Shown in pieces: positions 56,217 through 64,000 of a DNA stretch of 64,000 bases. The notes beneath the pieces are model-generated. The model saw nothing but the letters and a program-made list of their open reading frames with translations, searched no databases and was not told the DNA's origin. The translations under genes were made by a program, and so were the position numbers. The stretch spans positions 1 to 64,000 of the forward strand of contig NZ_BMZO01000010.1 in the NCBI RefSeq assembly GCF_014652835.1, written 5' to 3'. Positions within the stretch are counted from its first letter, which is position 1, and every line of letters starts with the position of its first letter. This stretch comes from Limoniibacter endophyticus. GTDB lineage: Bacteria; Pseudomonadota; Alphaproteobacteria; Rhizobiales; Rhizobiaceae.

Positions 56217-56442
56217 AAGTGCCCCCACGGTTTTGTTTCCGCCAAGCGACCTTGAGGAATATCCCGATGGGGGTCTTCTGGCGTTGAATGGAATACCGGT
56301 TACACCGATACTTGCTCAAGGCCATCTCTGGCTCATTATCGGTTCGCCAGAAACCTCGATAACGCGATCCAGTGCGTCTGTCATGGAAAATGGAAGCTTT
56401 CCCACAGCCGCGGTTCAAGAGACCGAGGCTGCGGGCGCGTCT

Positions 56443-56715
56443 CTAGAAATGGTTGGGGCGCTTCGGGTAACGGCGACAGAAAGTCGAGACGGCGGGGGAT
56501 TCCGTCGATGAATCGAACAGTATCGCCGTTTCCATTTCAGTTGTTACCCTCGCCAGGATATCCGACAATTCGCGTTCGCTCACTATCGCGTTGGGAAACC
56601 TTTCCTTGAAAGCACGGATTGCCGCTGACGATGAGATGAACGAGTTGAGGGGGCGATTGAGAATATAATTTCGAAAAAATCCCTCGGGCGATGCGAGAAT
56701 TCCTTCCCACGGCAT
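56443..56715 (-). CDS. Small protein of unknown function (90 aa)
   Basis: A 90-residue soluble protein starting at ATG 56715, with AAGGAGG 8 bases upstream, which is the best evidence that it is a gene. It has helical segments ('AAIRAFKERFPNAIVSEREL') and a basic Pro-rich end. No family recognised. A GGAAC-N18-TT pattern lies just upstream (GGAAC at 56769-56765 on the minus strand), so it may be stress-induced. Confidence 0.65.
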   Translation of the reverse strand: MPWEGILASPEGFFRNYILNRPLNSFISSSAAIRAFKERFPNAIVSERELSDILARVTTEMETAILFDSSTESPAVSTFCRRYPKRPNHF

Positions 56716-56833
56716 AGCATTATCCTCCTTGCTGCGCGGTAACTAAACCGGGTTATGTCAGAAGGTTCCTGAACCACCGCGAAGATCCGCAAAGAAGAAA
56801 ACGCACGCAGTACACCGCTGAACAGCCTGGGAC

Positions 56834-57205
56834 TTATGGAAGAAAGCGATCGTGACGTTCGAGTATCTCGACGACAACATTATCAGGGCCCAGCACGAAA
56901 AACATTCTCAATCCAGGCCGAGGCGTCGTAATATCCTTGTGGAAGTGCGCGCCCTTGGATTTGAACCTCCGATAGACCTCATCGATTTCCTCGACGCGGA
57001 AACCAAGATGATTTACGCCGCAAGTTGGAATTGCCAACGGCTCTTTTCCCGCGATCTGGTGCACGAAAATCTCAAGATCATCCACCCGAATTTCGCTCAT
57101 GTTCTCGAGATGCTGAACATCCGCGTCGAAAAAATCTTCGAACCATTTCCCGAGCGTCTCCGGCGAATGTGAGAATACATGAACGTGATCGAATTCAATT
57201 TTCAT
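56834..57205 (-). CDS. VOC (glyoxalase/bleomycin-resistance fold) protein
   Basis: A 123-residue single-domain VOC protein. 'FDHVHVFSHSPETLGKWFED' gives the first metal-site His, 'CGVNHLGFRVEEIDEVYRRF' the second, and 'PDNVVVEILER' the Glu, so the metal site looks complete. It could be a lactoylglutathione lyase-like or methylmalonyl-CoA epimerase-like enzyme, or a small dioxygenase; the reaction cannot be assigned. It lies alone between a small unknown gene and tctA. Confidence 0.85.
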   Translation of the reverse strand: MKIEFDHVHVFSHSPETLGKWFEDFFDADVQHLENMSEIRVDDLEIFVHQIAGKEPLAIPTCGVNHLGFRVEEIDEVYRRFKSKGAHFHKDITTPRPGLRMFFVLGPDNVVVEILERHDRFLP

Positions 57206-57406
57206 GGGTCATCGTGAGGCTAGAGGGGGAAACAGGAGTTGCAATTGACACAAAGACATGGCGGTAGAATCGAGGTAATAAGCATTTGAACAATTCGCGA
57301 ACGAGATGTCATCTTCCACTACCAATTTCCTCGGAAATTGTAACCTGCGGCTGAGCATTTCGTAGAAGGCGATTTCTGGATGCCGTCTATCTCGTCCGCC
57401 TGGCAA

Positions 57407-58924
57407 TCAATCTTCGTCACCGGCCATCTGGCTTAGCATCTTGCCTTTGCCCCGTATGCGTAGCACCAGCGGGATGACGAGTGCTAACGCCGCCAGAACA
57501 AGAAGTGTCGCTGAGATCGGGGAGGAAACGAGTACGATGAAGTCTCCTTGACTGATAGCCAACGCGCGCCGCAGCTGCTGTTCGGCCAACGGCCCAAGAA
57601 TTAAGCCGACCACCACGGGCGCAATCGGATAACCGAAGACGCGCATGACATAGCCAAGAACGCCGAAACCGAGCAGCATGCCGAGCTCTATGGATGACGG
57701 GTTGGCACCGATCGTACCTAATGTTGCAAAAACCAGAATGCCGGCAAAGAGCCATGGACGCGGGATCATCAGCAACCGGACCCAAAGACCCACCAGTGGC
57801 AGATTGAGCACCAGAAGCATGAAATTCGCGATCAGCAGCGAAGCGATCAGCCCCCACACCAGCTGGGGATTCGTCGCAAAAAGAAGCGGCCCTGGCTGCA
57901 GTCCGAATTGTTGGAACCCCGCCAGCATGATCGCGGCAGTTGCCGTGGTCGGCAGGCCAAGTGTCAGGAGCGGCACCAGCGTACCGGCGGCAGAGGCATT
58001 ATTTGCCGCTTCGGGACCAGCCACGCCTTCGATGGCACCATTGCCAAACTCTTCCGGATGCTTAGCTATGCGCTTTTCGGTCGCGTAGGAGAGGAATGTG
58101 CCGACGTCGGCGCCGCCAGCGGGCATTGCACCGATTGGAAATCCGATCGCGGTGCCGCGCAGCCACGGTTTCCACGAGCGCTTCCAGTCTTCCTTCGTCA
58201 TCCAGATGGAGCCTTTTATCGCGTGCACAGCCTCTTGCCGGCTCAGACCTTGCGCTCCAATGTAGAGCGTTTCACCAATGGCAAACAAGGCAACTGCGAG
58301 TGTCGTGACTTCGATGCCATCGAGGAGTTCGGGTACGCCGAAGCTGAGGCGCGTCTGACCTGTCAATTGGTCTATGCCGACAAGTGCAAGAGCCAGGCCG
58401 ATGAACAGGGAGGTCAGGCCGCGCAGGGTGGAGTCACCGAAGGCCGCCGAGACCGTCACAAAAGCAAGTACCATCAAGGCAAAATATTCGCGCGGGCCGA
58501 AAACCAACGCCAACTTGACAATAGTGGGCGCGATGAATGCGAGCGCTATGGTTGCGATCAGACCTGCGATGAATGAGCCGATGGCGGCGGTCGCCAAGGC
58601 TGGGCCACCGCGTCCCTTGCGGGCCATCTTGTTGCCTTCGAGCGCAGTGACGATGGAAGCGCTTTCGCCGGGGGTGTTCAGGAGAATCGACGTCGTTGAT
58701 CCGCCGTACATGCCACCATAGTAAATGCCTGCAAACATGATCAGCGACCCACCTGGATCAAGCTGGTAGGTCACAGGCAAAAGTAGCGCGACCGTGAGCG
58801 CGGGTCCAATGCCCGGCAAGACGCCAACAACGGTGCCGAGCGTGACGCCGATAAAGGCGTAGAGCAGGTTGTGCGGCTGCGCAGCAGCCATGAGTCCCTG
58901 GAAGAGAAAATCGAAAGTACCCAT
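57407..58924 (-). CDS. tctA: TctA, large membrane subunit of a tripartite tricarboxylate transporter
   Basis: A 505-residue protein with about 12 helices. '[20 protein letters not shown]' near residue 30 and '[20 protein letters not shown]' near 70 are TctA signatures, and '[20 protein letters not shown]' is the matching C-terminal repeat. It is the sodium-coupled transport core. With TctB and TctC it takes up citrate or another carboxylate. It is the last gene of the tctCBA operon. Confidence 0.94.
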   Translation of the reverse strand: MGTFDFLFQGLMAAAQPHNLLYAFIGVTLGTVVGVLPGIGPALTVALLLPVTYQLDPGGSLIMFAGIYYGGMYGGSTTSILLNTPGESASIVTALEGNKMARKGRGGPALATAAIGSFIAGLIATIALAFIAPTIVKLALVFGPREYFALMVLAFVTVSAAFGDSTLRGLTSLFIGLALALVGIDQLTGQTRLSFGVPELLDGIEVTTLAVALFAIGETLYIGAQGLSRQEAVHAIKGSIWMTKEDWKRSWKPWLRGTAIGFPIGAMPAGGADVGTFLSYATEKRIAKHPEEFGNGAIEGVAGPEAANNASAAGTLVPLLTLGLPTTATAAIMLAGFQQFGLQPGPLLFATNPQLVWGLIASLLIANFMLLVLNLPLVGLWVRLLMIPRPWLFAGILVFATLGTIGANPSSIELGMLLGFGVLGYVMRVFGYPIAPVVVGLILGPLAEQQLRRALAISQGDFIVLVSSPISATLLVLAALALVIPLVLRIRGKGKMLSQMAGDED

Positions 58925-58958
58925 GGTGATTCCTTGACGGTCCGCCGATGCGTCCGGT

Positions 58959-59450
58959 CTAGAAGAAAAGACGTTCGAGCGGACCCGCCGGCAGAGACAG
59001 CATCAGAAGCTGCGAGAATATTGCCCACACGAAGAAAGAAAGCGCGATGCCAAGTGGCACGGAAATCCAGAATTTCTTCTGGCCGAAGGCGGCAGCCGTT
59101 GCGGCAAATAAGAAGCCCGTCGCCAACGAAAACCCAAGCATATGCAAGAACAGTAGTTGAAATGCCAAACCTGCCACAACCCAGGCGATCGGGGCGATCT
59201 CTTGTTGCGGGCGCTCTGGAAAATCCCCCCGCACGGCCGCGACCAGCGTCCAAATGGCGAGACCCAGCAGACCGGTGCCGATGACGAGCGGAACGGTGGA
59301 CGGACCCACCGGTGAGTAACCGCTGCCAGCCGCCAGATGCGAGGCGTCCCAAAGGATGATGCCTCCGAGAATGGCCAAACCGAAGGCGATGAAGAAGGCC
59401 GCCCGACCCGGGCGGCTCTCCTCTATTCCATTGTCGTCTTCGTGGTTCAT
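58959..59450 (-). CDS. tctB: TctB, small membrane subunit of the TTT transporter
   Basis: A 163-residue protein with four predicted helices, the normal TctB size. '[20 protein letters not shown]' and '[20 protein letters not shown]' match the family. Its start overlaps the tctC stop by 4 bases, showing translational coupling. It partners TctA in the inner membrane. Confidence 0.9.
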   Translation of the reverse strand: MNHEDDNGIEESRPGRAAFFIAFGLAILGGIILWDASHLAAGSGYSPVGPSTVPLVIGTGLLGLAIWTLVAAVRGDFPERPQQEIAPIAWVVAGLAFQLLFLHMLGFSLATGFLFAATAAAFGQKKFWISVPLGIALSFFVWAIFSQLLMLSLPAGPLERLFF

Positions 59451-60391
59451 TTCACCAAACCGATGTCCTTGAGGATGGCTTCGGTGGCAGCTGTGTCTTT
59501 TGCAAGCTGCGCTTCGAACTCAGGACCGGCCAGATAGGTATCCATCCAGTTCTTATCCTTGAGAGCTTTCTGCCACCCTTCCGATTTCACAAGCTTTTCA
59601 ACATCAGCAGTAATCGCAGCCTTCTGCTCCTCACTGATACCGGGAGCTGCGGCAACCATGCGCCAGTTCTCCAGAACGACGTCGAGGCCCTCCTCCTTCA
59701 GCGTGGGAGCATCGACGCCTTCAAGACGCTCGGCGCTCGAAACGGCAAGAAGGCGCAGGGTTCCTGCTTTTATCTGCGCCTCGAATTCCCCGTAGCTCGA
59801 CACGCCAGCTGTCATCTGGTTTCCGAGAATAGCAGCAAGGGCTTCGCCGCCCCCGGAAAAGGCGATGTAGTTGATCTTGGTTGGATCGACCCCGGCTGCC
59901 TTGGCAATAAGCCCTGCTGCAATGTGATCCGTGCCGCCAGCCGAACCACCACCCCAGGATACGGCGCCCGGATTTTCCTTTAGCTTGGCGACCAGCTCGT
60001 CCATCGTTTGAATTTCAGAGGCGGCCGGAACGACGATGGCCTCGTATTCGCCGGTGAGACGCGCAATCGGCGTGGTATCTTCCAGTGTGACTGGAGCCTT
60101 GTTGGTCAGAATTGCGCCAACCATGACATAGCCGCCGACGATCAGGGTATTCGGGTCGCCCTTGTTCTGCGAGACGAACTGCGCGAGACCGATAGTGCCG
60201 CCCGCGCCCGGCACGTTCTGAACCTGTACGCGAGACGAGATCTTCTCGTCCTGCATGACCACCTGCATGGTCCGCGCAGTCTGGTCCCAGCCACCACCCG
60301 GGTTGGCGGGAGCGATCAGCGTGTAGTCGGCTGCGTAAGCGGGAAGCGCCATGGCACCGGCGATGATGGATGCCATAAGAAACTGTTTCAC
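59447..60391 (-). CDS. tctC: TctC, periplasmic receptor of the TTT transporter
   Basis: A 314-residue solute receptor with a signal peptide (MKQFLMASIIAGAMALPAYA) read from GTG 60391, which has GGAGG 8 bases upstream. 'IAPANPGGGWDQTARTMQVV' is the N-terminal TctC hallmark and 'QNVPGAGGTIGLAQFVSQNK' the first ligand loop. The mature length is typical. It binds a carboxylate and is probably induced by the TctDE system encoded about 1.4 kb upstream. Confidence 0.94.
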   Translation of the reverse strand: MKQFLMASIIAGAMALPAYAADYTLIAPANPGGGWDQTARTMQVVMQDEKISSRVQVQNVPGAGGTIGLAQFVSQNKGDPNTLIVGGYVMVGAILTNKAPVTLEDTTPIARLTGEYEAIVVPAASEIQTMDELVAKLKENPGAVSWGGGSAGGTDHIAAGLIAKAAGVDPTKINYIAFSGGGEALAAILGNQMTAGVSSYGEFEAQIKAGTLRLLAVSSAERLEGVDAPTLKEEGLDVVLENWRMVAAAPGISEEQKAAITADVEKLVKSEGWQKALKDKNWMDTYLAGPEFEAQLAKDTAATEAILKDIGLVK

Positions 60392-60614
60392 GTACTTTTC
60401 CTCCGAATGGGCGCAAGTACCTGCACCCTGTTGCCTATAGTCAGGAGGAATCGCGTCGCGTTATTCAGCTCTATAATTTAGCTCCTCCGCGGGGACCGAT
60501 TTTCTCCTCCCGATCCGCCATATCGGCACGCCTCCACGAGCCGAATTACCGTAGACGATCATAATAAGCTGACATCAAGCTGACACGGAATCGGTTTTTA
60601 TCACCGCGATAAAT

Positions 60615-61700
60615 CTACCGCTGATTTCTCAACGTTTCATTCCAACGCTCGATCAACTTGGCCCGGCGCATCTGGTCGAGATAGACCATTAGACCAGGGG
60701 TGACCGGAACAGGGCGCAATTGTGCGCCGAAAGTCCTTTGCATCGTGTTCGCAGTGTTCTCACCTGAAATTTCGGGGCTTACTGCGGGCAGTCCAAGCTC
60801 TTGCGAGAGGATCGTCTGGCCCTCCTTTGACATGAAATAGGAAAGGTAACGCTTCCCGAGTTCCGGAGAGGCAGCTTGCGCCGGCACCAGTCCGATGCGT
60901 GACATGACGACAGTGTAGTCTTTAGGCAGCACAATTCCGATATTGGGCTGCTGCTTGGCCCAATGCGTCGCGTAAGAGCCGAGAATGTTGTAGCCGAGGA
61001 CGAAACGACCGTTGGCGACGCGTTCCAGAATCGCAGAACTGGTGGAATGAAGGCGAACGCCGGCAGCGCCCATGGCGCGGATAACTGACCAGATGTCTTC
61101 GAACTGCTCCTCATCGCGCGACAAGAAGAGGAAGCCAACACCTGCGCGTTCAATATCATACGTGCCGATCTTGCCGAAGACGGACTTGCCGTTGCTTTCG
61201 AGGTAGCTGAGGAACTCAGCTCGAGTTGACGGCGGCCTTTGGTTGAGAAAACTGGGTTTGTGATAGACGAAGACGGCGGGCTCAAATGTGAGCGCGTAGG
61301 CGGAATGGCGCCAATGCGCCCATTCGGGCCAGATGGAGCTGAGAGGCAGATCAGCGCGCTGAACATAGCCGTCATTGACGAGTTTCACTTGAAGATCCAT
61401 GGCGGAAGAGAAGGCGAAATCGGCCGTTTTTCTCCCGCGATCCGTTTCCTCTACAATGCGGCTGTAGACTTCGGGCGTCAGCATCTCGAAATAGTGCACA
61501 GCAACATCCGGATTCGCCTTCTGGAAGCCTAGAATGAGCGGGCGCGCAATGGGCTCGTCGAGCGCGGAATAAACCCTCACGACTGGCGTGTTCTTGTCAC
61601 TGGACAAGGCCGGATAATAGGTCTCACTGGCCGCCTGAACACCCCCGGCGCACAGCAACAGGAGAGAAAGCAGCAGAAGCGGGCGCATGAAGAGGCTCAT
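60615..61700 (-). CDS. Orphan periplasmic solute-binding protein beside tctDE
   Basis: A 361-residue protein of the iron/polyamine ABC binding-protein superfamily with a signal peptide. Start 61700 or 61688 both give it (MRPLLLLSLLLLCAGGVQAA); neither has a good ribosome site. 'VVRVYSALDEPIARPLILGF' and 'YNILGSYATHWAKQQPNIGI' are typical of this fold. No ABC permease or ATPase gene accompanies it. It diverges from the tctD response regulator with only about 110 bases between, so it may act as a periplasmic co-sensor that presents the ligand to the TctE kinase. That role is inference. Confidence 0.85.
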   Translation of the reverse strand: MSLFMRPLLLLSLLLLCAGGVQAASETYYPALSSDKNTPVVRVYSALDEPIARPLILGFQKANPDVAVHYFEMLTPEVYSRIVEETDRGRKTADFAFSSAMDLQVKLVNDGYVQRADLPLSSIWPEWAHWRHSAYALTFEPAVFVYHKPSFLNQRPPSTRAEFLSYLESNGKSVFGKIGTYDIERAGVGFLFLSRDEEQFEDIWSVIRAMGAAGVRLHSTSSAILERVANGRFVLGYNILGSYATHWAKQQPNIGIVLPKDYTVVMSRIGLVPAQAASPELGKRYLSYFMSKEGQTILSQELGLPAVSPEISGENTANTMQRTFGAQLRPVPVTPGLMVYLDQMRRAKLIERWNETLRNQR

Positions 61701-61809
61701 AGGCCAAAATTGCACCGAGCGCCACTCCTTGCCAAGTCGAAACTCAAAAGCTGAACTCTTGGAAGCTCGTTCGCGATTGTGTATGCACTGACGAGTGGAG
61801 GAGCGGCGA

Positions 61810-62487
61810 TTGCACATATTGCTCGCGGAGGACAATCGAGATCTCGCGGATGCACTTTGGAAGCTTCTGCGCTCGAACGGCTATGTCGTTGATGTCGTTC
61901 ATGACGGTGCATCTGCGGACGCAGTTATTGCTGCCCAAAGTTTTGATTTAATCATTCTTGATCTTAATCTGCCTGAGTTGGATGGTCTTGACGTTTTACG
62001 CGCCATGCGTTCGCGCCAGAATGGCGCGCCCGTTCTGATCCTTACGGCGCGCGGCAGCGCCGAGGAGAGAGTGCGCGGACTCGATCTTGGTGCTGACGAC
62101 TACATGATCAAGCCTTTCGACGTAGGCGAGTTCGAAGCACGTATACGCGTTCTCCTGCGTCGTCACGCGGGTTTGCGCTCGTCGACAGTTCGTTATGGCG
62201 AACTGTCCTTCGATCTGACGTCGCGTAGTTTTTCAACCGGTGACGGCGCCTTGGACCTTCCTGCTCGAGAGCTTGGCCTGCTCGAGGTCCTCATGTTGCG
62301 CGCAGGCAAGGTCATCACGAAGGAATCGATTATTCAGTCGATGACTGCTTTCGATGATGATCTCAGTGCTAATGCGATCGAACAATATGTAAGCCGATTG
62401 CGCAAGCGCCTCAACCCATACGGACTAACCGTGCGTACTGCCCGTGGCATTGGTTATTTTCTTGAAAAAACGGTGTCTGACAAGTGA
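61810..62487 (+). CDS. tctD: TctD-type response regulator
   Basis: A 225-residue OmpR-class regulator. The receiver domain has the phosphate acceptor Asp51 in 'LIILDLNLPELDG', Thr in 'LILTARGSAEERV' and Lys in 'MIKPFDVGEF'. A winged helix covers about 130-222 ('LPARELGLLEVLMLRAGKVI'). Start TTG 61810 gives the usual N-terminus (MHILLAEDN) and has GGAGGAG 6 bases upstream; the GTG at 61795 is the alternative and would overlap this site. It should activate the binding-protein and tctCBA genes when TctE phosphorylates it. Confidence 0.92.
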   Translation: MHILLAEDNRDLADALWKLLRSNGYVVDVVHDGASADAVIAAQSFDLIILDLNLPELDGLDVLRAMRSRQNGAPVLILTARGSAEERVRGLDLGADDYMIKPFDVGEFEARIRVLLRRHAGLRSSTVRYGELSFDLTSRSFSTGDGALDLPARELGLLEVLMLRAGKVITKESIIQSMTAFDDDLSANAIEQYVSRLRKRLNPYGLTVRTARGIGYFLEKTVSDK

Positions 62488-63863
62488 CGAGGCGGGGCTA
62501 TTCGCTACGAAGACGGCTTCTGCTATGGCTGGTTGTCGCCGCCGCCGCCATAGGCATGATAGCACTGATCGACACTTGGCGCGAGGCCACGCGAACCGCA
62601 AATGCGGTGTCTGATCGCGTCCTTTCCGGCTCGGCGCTGGCGATTGCAGAGCGTGTCATCGTCAATGAACTCGGCTCCCTGGATGTCGATATTCCCTATG
62701 TAGCGCTTGAAATGCTGACCTCGACCGCACAGGACCGTGTTTTTTATAGAGTTGATGGTCCGCCCGGCAACTTCATCACTGGGTATAGCGGTCTGCCTAC
62801 CGTCGAGACGAGTGTTGCAGGTTCACCCGCCTATAGAGATGCAATCTATCGAAGCGAGCCTGTTCGCGTCGCGACGTTAATGCGCTTCGCTTCAACTGGG
62901 ATCAATTCGGTACCGTTTACAGTTACGGTTGCTGAAACGACCAATGGGCGCCGCCAGCTTGCGAATGCGTTCATCTGGCGCTCGGCATTGCGTTTGTCCG
63001 CGCTGATTCTGGCCGCTCTGACGATCGTTGCCATCGCACTGACATTTGCCTTGCGTCCGTTCTACAAGCTCGAACAGTCAATCCGGCGGTTAACACCGAG
63101 CGATCTGGATCCGATCGAGGAGCAGGGGCCGCGTGAAGTTCGCAATATCACCGCTACGATTAACGGTTTCATGGAGAGATTGGCATCCGCTCTGTTCGCT
63201 CTTCGTAATTTTACGGGCAATGCCGGCCATCAGCTACGCACCCCGCTTGCCGTCGTACGAACGCAATTGGCGCTTGCACAGCGCGCGGAGACTTTGGAAG
63301 ACGCGAAATTCGCGTTGAAGAAGGGCGATGAACAGGTCGCCTATGCCGAACGGATTCTGGCGCAATTATTGCTCATGTCGCGGATCGAAGGGGCGCCAGC
63401 GGCCATGCAGATAATCGACCTTGCCGAAATCGCGCGGCAGCACACGGCCGAGCGTATACCTGATGCTGCTGCCCATCGGGTTGATTTAGGCTACGAAGGT
63501 GAGGAAACGGCTATAGTCGAGGCAGAACCACTTTTGCTCGGGGAGCTCATCAGGAATCTAATCGACAATGCCATGCTCTATGGCGGGTCCGGCTGCGAGG
63601 TAACCGTGCGAGTGCGGGAGATTGCGGATCGGGTATCGCTCACGGTGGAAGATACTGGAGCAGGTGTTGATGCGGCGACGCTGCAACGTCTCGGTTCTCG
63701 TTTTGCACGCGGCACGGATCAGGGCGCCCATGGCGCTGGACTGGGGCTGGCAATAGTTGCCGAAATCGCTGCGCTCTTTCGAGGGCGGATGGTCCTTGCA
63801 CAGGGTGCGGATGGGGCGGGGTTCAAAGTTGAGATAAGCTTCCCAGCCGCGTCAATGGGCTGA
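62484..63863 (+). CDS. tctE: TctE-type sensor histidine kinase
   Basis: A 459-residue membrane kinase. Two helices (about 10-30 and 165-190) enclose a periplasmic sensor domain of the 2CSK_N type. The phospho-acceptor His249 lies in 'GNAGHQLRTPLAVVRTQLAL', followed by the ATPase boxes 'NLIDNAMLYG' (N), 'VEDTGAGVD' (G1) and 'GAGLGLAIVAEI' (G2). It starts with GTG 62484 overlapping the tctD stop (GTGA). It senses an extracellular carboxylate, perhaps through the adjacent binding protein. Its last 12 bases overlap a convergent gene. Confidence 0.93.
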   Translation: MTRRGYSLRRRLLLWLVVAAAAIGMIALIDTWREATRTANAVSDRVLSGSALAIAERVIVNELGSLDVDIPYVALEMLTSTAQDRVFYRVDGPPGNFITGYSGLPTVETSVAGSPAYRDAIYRSEPVRVATLMRFASTGINSVPFTVTVAETTNGRRQLANAFIWRSALRLSALILAALTIVAIALTFALRPFYKLEQSIRRLTPSDLDPIEEQGPREVRNITATINGFMERLASALFALRNFTGNAGHQLRTPLAVVRTQLALAQRAETLEDAKFALKKGDEQVAYAERILAQLLLMSRIEGAPAAMQIIDLAEIARQHTAERIPDAAAHRVDLGYEGEETAIVEAEPLLLGELIRNLIDNAMLYGGSGCEVTVRVREIADRVSLTVEDTGAGVDAATLQRLGSRFARGTDQGAHGAGLGLAIVAEIAALFRGRMVLAQGADGAGFKVEISFPAASMG

Positions 63864-64000
63864 TCCGGGGCGAAGTGTTTTCCAGATCGGCGAAAGCACG
63901 TAAGAAACGAACGGGATGAGCAATAGGCCAAACAGTATCCCGACAATGCCGTTGCCTAGTGCGATTGCCAGCCAGTGGACCGCCGCTTGTGCTATGGGGG
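63852..64000 (-). CDS. C-terminus of a DUF808-like membrane protein (runs off right edge)
   Basis: On the minus strand the frame is open from the window edge to a TGA at 63852-63854, giving 48 residues. The sequence 'AVHWLAIALGNGIVGILFGL' followed by 'LLIPFVSYVLSPIWKTLRPG' is one long hydrophobic helix and a short basic tail. The lead-in 'AVHWL' and the closing helix resemble the end of DUF808 (YedI) proteins. The rest of the gene is outside the window, so the family call is tentative. It is convergent with and overlaps tctE by 12 bases. Confidence 0.55.
   Translation of the reverse strand, partial: PIAQAAVHWLAIALGNGIVGILFGLLLIPFVSYVLSPIWKTLRPGSAH

Overview
The window looks like part of a secondary replicon (chromid or megaplasmid) of an alphaproteobacterium of the Rhizobiales, most like the Brucella/Ochrobactrum group. 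The main reasons are a complete repABC replication and partition module at 18.3-22.0 kb, a malonate operon of the rhizobial matR-matPQM-matAB type, a dmeRF cobalt/nickel efflux pair, and many solute uptake systems typical of chromosome II in that group. The genus is an inference. I see no tRNA, rRNA, CRISPR array, integrase or insertion sequence.

Layout. 0-0.4 kb: the N-terminus of a Bap-type giant adhesin running off the left edge. 0.6-7.2 kb: malonate uptake (TRAP) and its conversion to acetyl-CoA, with a FadR-type repressor and twin operator-like sites. 7.3-12.4 kb: an alanine/glycine symporter and a TAXI-type TRAP system with a DUF1850 protein. 12.6-17.8 kb: an MscS-type channel, a Crp/Fnr regulator and a GH13 alpha-glucosidase. 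18.3-22.0 kb: repABC with a candidate antisense RNA between repB and repC, an origin-like patch inside repC, and a 19-bp inverted repeat overlapping the repC stop codon that is a strong centromere (parS) candidate. 22.1-28.3 kb: an AhpD-like protein and a TetR-controlled RND efflux pair without an outer-membrane channel. 28.4-34.8 kb: ECF sigma factor and anti-sigma factor, BI-1 and DUF2076 proteins, a CAP-domain lipoprotein, a stand-alone MprF-type flippase and dmeRF. 35.2-38.5 kb: proVWX osmoprotectant uptake. 38.7-43.4 kb: a cadherin-like protein with no signal peptide, and macAB. 43.5-46.8 kb: a small stress-like operon, a one-helix membrane protein and an ABC exporter. 47-56 kb: TSUP exporter, malate/lactate dehydrogenase family enzyme, ChrA, nitronate monooxygenase, two XRE-cupin regulators with partner genes, and an NCS2 permease. 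56.4-64 kb: a small unknown gene, a VOC protein, tctCBA, a solute-binding protein without a permease, the tctDE two-component system, and the C-terminus of a DUF808-like membrane protein at the right edge.

How the parts fit. The region is dominated by solute uptake (three TRAP/TTT systems, one ABC importer, several symporters), efflux (RND, MacAB, an ABC exporter, DmeF, ChrA, EamA) and envelope or stress functions, each usually with its own local regulator. Several intergenic regions carry a GGAAC-N18/19-TT pattern like that of the alphaproteobacterial general-stress sigma factor, in front of the glucosidase and several small unknown genes. This hints at a scattered stress regulon, but chance would supply one or two such matches. 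No clearly new multi-gene defence or biosynthetic system was found. The most original observations are regulatory: the centromere and antisense-RNA elements of repABC, an operator overlapping the dmeR start codon, a palindrome holding the eamA start codon, twin MatR sites, and an unpaired binding protein beside TctE.
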